Of a DNA stretch of 29,602 nucleotides, positions 20,391-26,471 are shown one piece after another; position 1 is the stretch's first letter; each line of letters opens with the position of its first letter. Position numbers and translations under genes: made by a program. This DNA is from Alphaproteobacteria bacterium (GTDB lineage Bacteria > Pseudomonadota > Alphaproteobacteria > Paracaedibacterales > CAITNM01). The stretch spans positions 1-29,602 of the forward strand of contig CANMNU010000003.1 in the NCBI GenBank assembly GCA_947499175.1. Reading direction: 5' to 3'. The notes beneath the pieces are model-generated. The model saw only the letters and a program-made list of their open reading frames with translations, searched no databases and was not told the origin of the DNA.

Positions 20391-20399
20391 TGCTATAGT
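20391..20399 (+). promoter_or_regulatory. Extended -10 promoter before the Bax-inhibitor-1 gene
   Basis: TGCTATAGT is a TGn-extended -10 box, about 27 bases before the ATG at 20426. It resembles the tyrS box TGCTATAAT. It is followed by a very strong Shine-Dalgarno (GGAGGAGG at 20413-20420). Confidence 0.5.
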
Positions 20400-20425
20400 T
20401 AAATTACAATGAGGAGGAGGATGTT

Positions 20426-21136
20426 ATGTCCAATAGTTTTGATCCAATTACCCGTAGTTCAGCTAGTTCTTTAGAGATAGATGCTGGATTACGTGCACAC
20501 ATGCAACGTGTTTATAACTTAATGGCGCTTGGCTTGAGTATTACAGGTTTAACTGCTTACTTGACTGCACAATCGCCAGAAATGATGAGCTTTCTCTTTA
20601 GCACACCGTTTTATTATGTTGTACTGTTTGCGCCGTTTATTATGGTTATGTTTTTAAGTGCCCGTATCGGTCGTATGACTTTTTCTAGTGCGCAAACGCT
20701 TTTCTGGGCTTTTGCTGGAACAATGGGGCTTTCGATTGCTAGCATTTTTATAATTTATACCAATCAAAGCATTGCCAAGGTTTTCTTTATAACAGCTGGA
20801 ATGTTTGCTGGTACTAGCCTTTATGGTTATACAACCCAGCGTGACCTTAGTAAGTTTGGTTCATTTTTGTTCATGGGGTTGCTTGGTATTATTATTGCAA
20901 GCGTAGTTAACTTGTTCTTGCACAGTGGACCAATGCAATTTGCTATTTCTGTACTAGCTGTGCTAATTTTTACGGGTCTTACAGCTTATGATACGCAAAT
21001 GATTAAGGAAAACTATTACGCAAACGATGATAGCGATACAGCTGGTAAGAAAGCTTTGTTTGGTGCTTTAAATCTTTACATGGATTTCTTAAACATGTTC
21101 TTGCATATGCTACGTTTGTTTGGTGACCGCAGATAA
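20426..21136 (+). CDS. Bax inhibitor-1/YccA family membrane protein
   Basis: A 236-residue protein with about seven transmembrane segments. It has the BI-1 pattern: a soluble N-terminus with GLRAHMQRVYNLMALGLSITG, the GTSLYGYTTQRDLSKFG loop, and a late LTAYDTQMIKENYY segment with the conserved Asp. It ends with ALNLYMDFLNMFLHMLRLFG. Bacterial members are thought to be pH- or Ca-sensitive channels or modulators of membrane proteases; the role is not settled. It has its own promoter-like box and ribosome binding site, and a strong terminator 20 bases after its stop. Confidence 0.92.
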   Translation: MSNSFDPITRSSASSLEIDAGLRAHMQRVYNLMALGLSITGLTAYLTAQSPEMMSFLFSTPFYYVVLFAPFIMVMFLSARIGRMTFSSAQTLFWAFAGTMGLSIASIFIIYTNQSIAKVFFITAGMFAGTSLYGYTTQRDLSKFGSFLFMGLLGIIIASVVNLFLHSGPMQFAISVLAVLIFTGLTAYDTQMIKENYYANDDSDTAGKKALFGALNLYMDFLNMFLHMLRLFGDRR

Positions 21137-21156
21137 TTGCTAGTTTTTTGAAGCAA

Positions 21157-21188
21157 GAAAAACCAGCCTTTTGGGCTGGTTTTTTTTA
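21157..21188. terminator. Bidirectional rho-independent terminator
   Basis: AACCAGCC and GGCTGGTT pair perfectly around a five-base loop (21161-21181), followed by a run of T on the plus strand. An A run precedes the stem, so the minus strand also gets a T tail. It ends the Bax-inhibitor gene and, 60 bases beyond maiA, the minus-strand operon. Confidence 0.9.
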
Positions 21189-21248
21189 GGTTTTATATAA
21201 TGATATTGCATGCGCTTTCTAAGTTTGTTTAGTGACAGCAGGTTTTGG

Positions 21249-21881
21249 TTAACTACAGGAATCACCTTGTTCTTCGGGGAACGCCTGTTTTGCCCATTCA
21301 AGACTAAGAAATGCTTGGTTGATATGGGAGATTATTGGGTAATTTGACATATCAACATTAAAACGATGGGCATTGTAAACCTGGGGGATTAGGCAAATAT
21401 CGGCTATTGAAATGGTATTGCCTATGCAAAAATCACCAGCTGTTTGTTGAAGCATTTGTTCGATTGGTTGAAAGCCTTCGTTTACCCAGTGATTGTACCA
21501 TTCATTTTTTTCCTGTTCATTAATTTTTAAAGTTTTAGTTAAATAATTCAAAATTTTTAAATTATTTAAGGGGTGAATATCACAACAAATAGATAGGGCA
21601 ATAGCCATGGCTTGGGATTGTTGAAATGGGTCCTTTAAAAAAATTGGTGGGGTGGGGTGCTTTTTTTCAATATATTCAATAATTGCTAATGATTGTGGAA
21701 TTACCCCTGATTCAGTTATGAGTGCTGGAACATTTCCGAAAGAATTAATGTTTTTGTAGGTCTGATTTTGCTCATTAGCGCGCAGGTTAATGTAATGTGG
21801 TTCGTATGCTATTTTTTTATAATCTAATACTAGGCGTACACGGTAGCTAGCAGTTGAGCGGAAATAGGTACAAAGTTCCAT
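21249..21881 (-). CDS. maiA: Maleylacetoacetate isomerase-like glutathione S-transferase
   Basis: A 210-residue zeta-class GST. The N-terminal thioredoxin-like domain has YFRSTASYRVRLVLDYK (about 6-22) with the catalytic Ser-Ser/Ala-type pair region, then NVPALITESGVIPQSLAIIEYIE (about 50-72), the glutathione-binding segment. The C-terminal helical domain contains CIGNTISIADICLIPQVYNA. Family members isomerise maleylacetoacetate in tyrosine breakdown using glutathione. An intracellular organism may use it more generally as a GST, so the symbol is by similarity only. It starts three bases after the RsmB-type gene and is the last gene of that operon. Confidence 0.85.
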   Translation of the reverse strand: MELCTYFRSTASYRVRLVLDYKKIAYEPHYINLRANEQNQTYKNINSFGNVPALITESGVIPQSLAIIEYIEKKHPTPPIFLKDPFQQSQAMAIALSICCDIHPLNNLKILNYLTKTLKINEQEKNEWYNHWVNEGFQPIEQMLQQTAGDFCIGNTISIADICLIPQVYNAHRFNVDMSNYPIISHINQAFLSLEWAKQAFPEEQGDSCS

Positions 21882-21884
21882 TAA

Positions 21885-23132
21885 TTATTCCTTGTTTTTA
21901 CGCTTGAAGATACTTACAAAAAAACCATCGGTTCCATGAGTGTGTGGTAAAAACTGAGCTGAGGTGCTTGTAAATGGGCAAGTCGTGCTAATTGTTTCCT
22001 GCCAAATTTCTGCTACAGGGATTGCTTCAAATTCAGGGTATGCATTTAAAAACCAAGCTACTTGTAGATCATTTTCAGCTGGCAGCACTGAACAAGTTGC
22101 ATAAATTAATCTGCCTTCGGGTTTAACAAGTTTTTGCGCTTGTTCTAGAATTTTACGTTGTAGAGCGCTTAGTTCTTCAAGGTCAGTTCTGGTTAAGCGA
22201 TTCTTTAAATCAGGATTGCGGCGCAGGGTTCCAGTACCTGTACATGGGGCATCAACCAAAACTCTGTCAAATCGATTTTGTTGGCGTTTGAACCAAGTGT
22301 TATCTTGGTTGATATCTTTCAATTGGTAATTCGTGATTCCAGCGCGACGTAGGCGTTCTTTGGCGCGTTGTAGGCGGTGGGGGTGGATATCGCTTAAAAT
22401 AAGGTTACCCTTGTTTTGCATGTTTGCGGCAATACTTAAAGATTTGCCACCGGCACCAGCGCAGTAATCAAGTACCTGCATGCCTGGTTGGGCAGCGCAC
22501 AGTAAGCCAACTATTTGTGATGCTTCGTCTTGAACTTCTAATGTGCCATATTTCCACAGGTCATGGGTATGTAGAGGTTGGCGTTTGCCAAGGCGGATAC
22601 CAACTGGGCTAAGTGGGGTAGATATTGCGTCAAATTCTTCAGCAATTAATTGTTTCAAAACTGAATCACGGGTGTTTTTAATAGAATTAATGCGAATATC
22701 TACTGGGGCTTGTTCATGTAGGCTTGCGATTAATTTTGGATCATCAATTGCTTCTTCTAGCCATTTAGGCATGGCGAATGGGTTGTAGGTTTTAAGTTGA
22801 CTTAAAAACAATAACTCATCATCTGACAATGGGTGTGGGCCGTAACCTTGTCCTGCCATTTGTTCAACTTCGTTTAGTGGAGATTCTTTGACCAAAAGGT
22901 AGTAGCCAAAAACTAATAAGCGCGGTGTAACAACGGTTAAAGCATTTTGGATTCCATGGCAATGTCTTAGGACACCATAAACGTTGTCCCCAATTGCGCG
23001 GCGATCTGAACTGCCAATATAACGGCGATTGCGAAAATAACTTTGCATTACAGCATCGGCAGGTTTTTGTGGTTGCAACTGAATTTTTTCAACAAGTTCA
23101 ATAATGCTGGCAAGTTGGCCTGCGGGGGTCAT
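21885..23132 (-). CDS. rsmB: RsmB/NOP-type RNA (cytosine-5) methyltransferase
   Basis: A 415-residue SAM-dependent methyltransferase that modifies cytosine C5 in rRNA. The SAM-binding motif is LDYCAGAGGK (221-230). The two cysteines of the RNA m5C family are in VDAPCTGTGTLRRNPD (Cys297) and IYATCSVLP (Cys347, the expected nucleophile). The N-terminal helical part resembles a degenerate NusB-like domain, as in short alphaproteobacterial relatives. It starts four bases after the CDF gene stop and ends three bases before maiA. RsmB is the best guess; RsmF-like specificity is possible. Confidence 0.85.
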   Translation of the reverse strand: MTPAGQLASIIELVEKIQLQPQKPADAVMQSYFRNRRYIGSSDRRAIGDNVYGVLRHCHGIQNALTVVTPRLLVFGYYLLVKESPLNEVEQMAGQGYGPHPLSDDELLFLSQLKTYNPFAMPKWLEEAIDDPKLIASLHEQAPVDIRINSIKNTRDSVLKQLIAEEFDAISTPLSPVGIRLGKRQPLHTHDLWKYGTLEVQDEASQIVGLLCAAQPGMQVLDYCAGAGGKSLSIAANMQNKGNLILSDIHPHRLQRAKERLRRAGITNYQLKDINQDNTWFKRQQNRFDRVLVDAPCTGTGTLRRNPDLKNRLTRTDLEELSALQRKILEQAQKLVKPEGRLIYATCSVLPAENDLQVAWFLNAYPEFEAIPVAEIWQETISTTCPFTSTSAQFLPHTHGTDGFFVSIFKRKNKE

Positions 23133-23136
23133 ATTT

Positions 23137-24054
23137 TTAACTTTCTGTTATGTTGGGGGTATAACCCTTTGGGTCAAGGTGAATTAGTATTTCAGAGTTA
23201 GGGTAATTTGTTTGTAGTGTGTGTTCGACTTCGTCACCTATAATATGGGCTTCCTGTAGGCTTAGGGTTGGCTCTAGGGTAATATGAACTTGCATAAAGT
23301 CCCGGTGGCCAGTGCTGCGGGTGCGCAGGTCATGAGTTTCAATTACCTTTGGGTGATCTTGAATGATTTTAATAATCGCATTACGTGTGTTTATATCAAG
23401 TTCTTTGTCCATTAATATATTGAAGCTTTGTTTTAATATTCCATAGCTACCGTGTAGTAAAAACATGGCAATTCCTACACCAAATAAAATATCAATCCAA
23501 CCAAATTTAAACCATGATAAAGCAATTAAAGCAATAATTGCTGCTATATTGCTAAGTACATCAGCTTGATAGTGTAGAAAATCAGCCTTAACCGCAATTG
23601 AATTAGTGCGTCTAATTGTATAGAGCTGAAATATGACAAGGCCTAAAGTTAATATGGTGGATGCTGCCATTACTAAAAGTGCTAGGCCATGGTGGGTTAT
23701 TTCTTGAAGCATTTGGTGGTGTTGGTAGGCATGCCAAACTATCCAAAAAGTGCTTAGAATAATTAAGGTTGATTGCAAAAAACCAGCTAGGGCTTCAGCT
23801 TTACCGTGACCAAAGCGATATTCATCATTGGCGGGTTTTCTGGCATAACGTACGGCGAAAAAATTAATCATAGAGCTAAATAAATCAGACATAGAGTCGA
23901 GTAACGATGCCTGAATTGTTAATGAGCCACTAACTGACCAGGCAAAAGTTTTTGTGGCTACTAAAATTAAGGCCACACTTACCGCTGCTAATGTTGCATG
24001 GTTTACTAAAGTTCCGTGGTGATGTGACTTGTGGTGCGTGTGGTGATGCGGCAC
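23137..24054 (-). CDS. Cation diffusion facilitator (FieF-like) metal exporter
   Basis: A 305-residue CDF transporter, the normal length. The N-terminal tail is His-rich (MPHHHTHHKSHHHG) and may bind zinc. Six transmembrane segments follow, with the metal site residues DSMSD (Asp53, Asp57, TM2) and HYQAD (His161, Asp165, TM5), as in FieF. FRFGHGKAE-type sequence is present (YRFGHGKAEALAG). The C-terminal cytoplasmic domain has DLRTRSTGHRDFMQVHITLEP. It exports Zn, Fe or similar divalent ions in exchange for protons. It is the first gene of a minus-strand operon and diverges from the AAA/DUF4143 gene. Confidence 0.92.
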   Translation of the reverse strand: MPHHHTHHKSHHHGTLVNHATLAAVSVALILVATKTFAWSVSGSLTIQASLLDSMSDLFSSMINFFAVRYARKPANDEYRFGHGKAEALAGFLQSTLIILSTFWIVWHAYQHHQMLQEITHHGLALLVMAASTILTLGLVIFQLYTIRRTNSIAVKADFLHYQADVLSNIAAIIALIALSWFKFGWIDILFGVGIAMFLLHGSYGILKQSFNILMDKELDINTRNAIIKIIQDHPKVIETHDLRTRSTGHRDFMQVHITLEPTLSLQEAHIIGDEVEHTLQTNYPNSEILIHLDPKGYTPNITES

Positions 24055-24174
24055 ATTTTAATTTAAATTAAATGATTGGTAACCATACCATGGTTTTAGA
24101 GCCTGAGCCAGGTATAATGGTTGCAAAAAATTGGACACCAAATGTGGTAGCTCTTTTTTCTAGTATTTTTGTGA

Positions 24175-24267
24175 AAATTCAACATGGCTTGATGATATTG
24201 CACGAAAATATTTCAATCATTGCTGGCTTGTGTTATTGTAAATTCAACATGGCGTGATGAAATTGCA
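24175..24267. repeat. 28-base direct repeat pair immediately before the second AAA/DUF4143 gene
   Basis: The bases at 24175-24202 (AAATTCAACATGGC then TTGATGATATTGCA) recur at 24240-24267 (AAATTCAACATGGC then GTGATGAAATTGCA), 26 of 28 identical and offset by 65. The second copy ends directly before the ATG at 24268. They could be paired operator sites or traces of a start-region duplication. A TATAAT box lies further upstream at 24113-24118. Confidence 0.6.
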
Positions 24268-25413
24268 ATGATAATAGAGCGTAAACAATTTACCAAACAA
24301 ATAAAAGATGCCTTTGAACAATTTTCTGTTTGCGGCATTCTTGGGCCACGGCAGTGTGGGAAAACTACCCTTGCCCATGATTTCAGTAAGGCAAATTTTG
24401 AAAAAGTCTATTTGTTTGATCTAGAAGACCCAAGTCATCTTGATCAATTGCAAAACCCAAAAGCTGCCCTGGATCCATTGTCAGGGTTAATTATTATTGA
24501 TGAAATTCAACGCAAGCCTGATTTATTTCCATATTTAAGAGTTCTGTCAGATTATTCTGACAAGAAATTTTTAATATTAGGAAGCGCTTCTGTAGATTTG
24601 CTTCGCCAAGCATCGGAATCTTTAACAGGACGGATTGATTACTTAGAACTTACCCCGTTTAATGTTGGCGAGGTTGAGGACTTGCAAAAACATTGGTGCC
24701 AAGGTGGGTTTCCCAGATCATATTTAGCGACATCATACACCAACAGTTTAAAGTGGCGTAAAAACTATGTTTCTGGGTTTATAGAACGTGATTTGCGGTC
24801 AATTGAAATTCAATTAAATGCAGCGACGATGCGACAGTTATGGATGCTTATTGCGCACTACCATGGTCAAATTCTTAATTATAGTGATATTGGTCGGTCA
24901 TTAGGAACGTCAGACATGACAATACGTCGGTATATAAATATTTTATCGCAAACTTTTATGATACGATTATTACAGCCATGGCATGAAAATATTTCCAAAC
25001 GACAAATTAAAGCACCAAAAATTTATATGCGTGATACAGGTTTACTACATGCGACATTAAATATTCAAGAAAATGATTGGTACGCGCACCCAGTTAGAGG
25101 GGCTTCCTTTGAGGGATACATTATAGAGGAATTGATCCGTAAATTTGGCCAAGAATGCGAGTACTATTTTTGGCGTACCCATACTGGTGATGAGCTTGAT
25201 CTACTGGTCATCAAAGATGGTAAGCGCTATGGTTTTGAAGTTAAACTTGCAGATGCGCCAGAAGTTACTAAATCTATGCATGTGGCTTTAAATGATTTGA
25301 AGTTAGAGCATTTATACATTGTAACGATGTCAGATCGTATTTACCAAAAAGTAGACAAAATTTCAGTTTTAGGGGCAAAATGCATTGCTGATTGGAAGGG
25401 CTGTGATGCATAA
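24268..25413 (+). CDS. AAA ATPase with C-terminal DUF4143 nuclease-like domain, copy 2
   Basis: A 381-residue paralogue of the minus-strand gene at 15140. It has the same P-loop GPRQCGKT (26-33), Walker B LIIIDEIQ, FLILGSASVDLL, and the C-terminal DELDLLVIKDGKRYGFEVK in the D-xn-ExK form. The two proteins share long stretches (IQRKPDLFPYLRVL, HENISKRQIKAPKIYMRD) and are clearly homologous along their whole length. I start at 24268 (MIIERKQF), matching the paralogue length; an upstream in-frame ATG at 24220 would add 16 residues read through a repeat. It runs convergently into the second cdiI gene with only 14 bases between. Role unknown. Confidence 0.88.
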   Translation: MIIERKQFTKQIKDAFEQFSVCGILGPRQCGKTTLAHDFSKANFEKVYLFDLEDPSHLDQLQNPKAALDPLSGLIIIDEIQRKPDLFPYLRVLSDYSDKKFLILGSASVDLLRQASESLTGRIDYLELTPFNVGEVEDLQKHWCQGGFPRSYLATSYTNSLKWRKNYVSGFIERDLRSIEIQLNAATMRQLWMLIAHYHGQILNYSDIGRSLGTSDMTIRRYINILSQTFMIRLLQPWHENISKRQIKAPKIYMRDTGLLHATLNIQENDWYAHPVRGASFEGYIIEELIRKFGQECEYYFWRTHTGDELDLLVIKDGKRYGFEVKLADAPEVTKSMHVALNDLKLEHLYIVTMSDRIYQKVDKISVLGAKCIADWKGCDA

Positions 25414-25426
25414 ATTTGGGTGGTAG

Positions 25427-25508
25427 TTTATTCACAATCATCAAAAGCTTCAAGAATTGCTTTGCCCAAAGCTTCAGGTTCACTTGTGCAAGTTCGGGAT
25501 TTTTCTGT
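25427..25508. repeat. 82-base perfect direct repeat, copy A (3' end of the second immunity gene)
   Basis: Identical base for base to 26013-26094. It covers the last codons of the gene at 25428, encoding the shared C-terminus that includes RTCTSEPEALGKAILEAFDD. Confidence 0.9.
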
Positions 25509-25871
25509 AATCTCTTCAAAGCTTGAATTTTCCGTAGAGTATGGAGATATCTTAATGTTAACCTTCTCATCTTCGGTAGAAATACCTATTACTTTGGCAG
25601 ATTTGGAAAAACTTTTCCAAGATTTTAGGCGCATGGCATTAAGTACTTCCTGCCCACGTATTCTCCATGCTGTTGCATCTGGTGGATGTGGAATCCCTAT
25701 TTTAAAACAAGACAATGATTCGAGCGCAATAGCACCAATTGCTTGAGGCGATGCAGTTATTTCCGAAAAAAATACCAAAGGTTCGTTTATAATCATGCCC
25801 TGATTAGTCTCCGACATAGATAATATTCGTAATATGTGATCATTTAAGTATATGTATGATATTTTTTTCAT
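25428..25871 (-). CDS. CdiI-like immunity protein, orphan copy (DUF1436 type)
   Basis: A 147-residue soluble protein homologous along its length to the gene at 26014. Shared blocks are the GIPHPPDATAWRIR centre, the MRLKSWKSFSKSAK stretch, and an identical C-terminus. The N-terminal two thirds differ much more. The pattern (aliphatic SW-x-x-F-x-K-x-x-K and an ELGKA-type ending, here EALGKAILEAF) fits what I recall of CDI immunity proteins of the DUF1436/CdiI family. It starts eight bases after the remnant of a toxin tail, the same spacing as cdiA to the first immunity gene. It is therefore the immunity half of a second, decayed toxin/immunity module. Confidence 0.68.
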   Translation of the reverse strand: MKKISYIYLNDHILRILSMSETNQGMIINEPLVFFSEITASPQAIGAIALESLSCFKIGIPHPPDATAWRIRGQEVLNAMRLKSWKSFSKSAKVIGISTEDEKVNIKISPYSTENSSFEEITEKSRTCTSEPEALGKAILEAFDDCE

Positions 25872-25879
25872 AAATCTGC

Positions 25880-25966
25880 CTAGTAAATTATAACATTAAG
25901 TTCAATACCTTTGTTTTTGGCATATGCGATCATATCTTGCAGAACCTTTTTTTGCGCAGAGTTGCC
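25880..25966 (-). pseudogene. Orphan CdiA C-terminal remnant (28 codons plus stop)
   Basis: Read on the minus strand, this stretch encodes GNSAQKKVLQDMIAYAKN and continues KGIELNVIIY to TAG at 25880-25882. The intact toxin at 26472 ends in the same way with 23 of 28 residues identical. Homology begins exactly at a stop codon (TAA directly before the GGC at 25966), so the rest of the toxin is deleted and no start remains. Its spacing to the following immunity gene is the same as in the intact pair. Confidence 0.85.
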
Positions 25967-26012
25967 TTATTGAATTGTAGCAACATCTGATATCCTTTTT
26001 TAAAACCCAAAA

Positions 26013-26094
26013 TTTATTCACAATCATCAAAAGCTTCAAGAATTGCTTTGCCCAAAGCTTCAGGTTCACTTGTGCAAGTTCGGGATTTTTCTGT
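26013..26094. repeat. 82-base perfect direct repeat, copy B (3' end of the first immunity gene)
   Basis: Identical to 25427-25508, offset by 586 bases. The rest of the two genes is much more diverged, so the identity points to recent gene conversion or recombination. Confidence 0.9.
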
Positions 26095-26463
26095 GATTTC
26101 TTCAAAACCTTCCTTTGGTGATTTATTTTTATAGGGCGTAACTGTAATAGTGGCCAACTCATCTTCAGTGGTTATGTATAATGACTTTGTGTCTTTAACG
26201 AAACTATTCCAAGATTTTACTTCCATAATTTTACACCATTCTTTTTGCCTTATGCGCCAAGCTGCAGAGTCTGCTGGGTGTGGAATGCCGGTTTTAAAAT
26301 TAGCTAAAGCCTCTAGCACGGCAACGCCAATTTTTTGAGGGGTTGCGGTTGCTTCCAAAAAAAATACTTGCCCACCTCCAACCGTATGCTCTTGATCTGT
26401 AAGCCCTCGAACCATAACTCGTAAGGTGTCACCTTTTAAATATACACTAGAACTTTTTTCCAT
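26014..26463 (-). CDS. CdiI-like immunity protein of the intact toxin (DUF1436 type)
   Basis: A 149-residue protein beginning MEKSSSVYLKGDTLRV, eight bases after the toxin stop, with GGTGGAG as ribosome binding site. Its central part (GIPHPADSAAWRIRQKEWCK, MEVKSWNSFVKDTK) and its C-terminal EALGKAILEAFDDCE parallel the gene at 25428. In contact-dependent inhibition systems the gene immediately after the toxin encodes the cognate immunity protein, which binds and blocks the C-terminal toxin domain in the cytoplasm. Position, size and absence of a signal peptide all agree with this. The family name is from memory. Confidence 0.72.
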   Translation of the reverse strand: MEKSSSVYLKGDTLRVMVRGLTDQEHTVGGGQVFFLEATATPQKIGVAVLEALANFKTGIPHPADSAAWRIRQKEWCKIMEVKSWNSFVKDTKSLYITTEDELATITVTPYKNKSPKEGFEEITEKSRTCTSEPEALGKAILEAFDDCE

Positions 26464-26471
26464 AACTCCAC

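Noticed and set aside
24058..24071. AT-only palindrome TTAATTTAAATTAA before the CDF gene
   Set aside because: Palindromes made only of A and T are expected by chance here; it has no second copy in the window.
25902..26162. Minus-strand 86-codon frame between the immunity genes
   Set aside because: It runs in a different frame through the first immunity gene and the toxin remnant; the homologous reading is the 28-codon tail.
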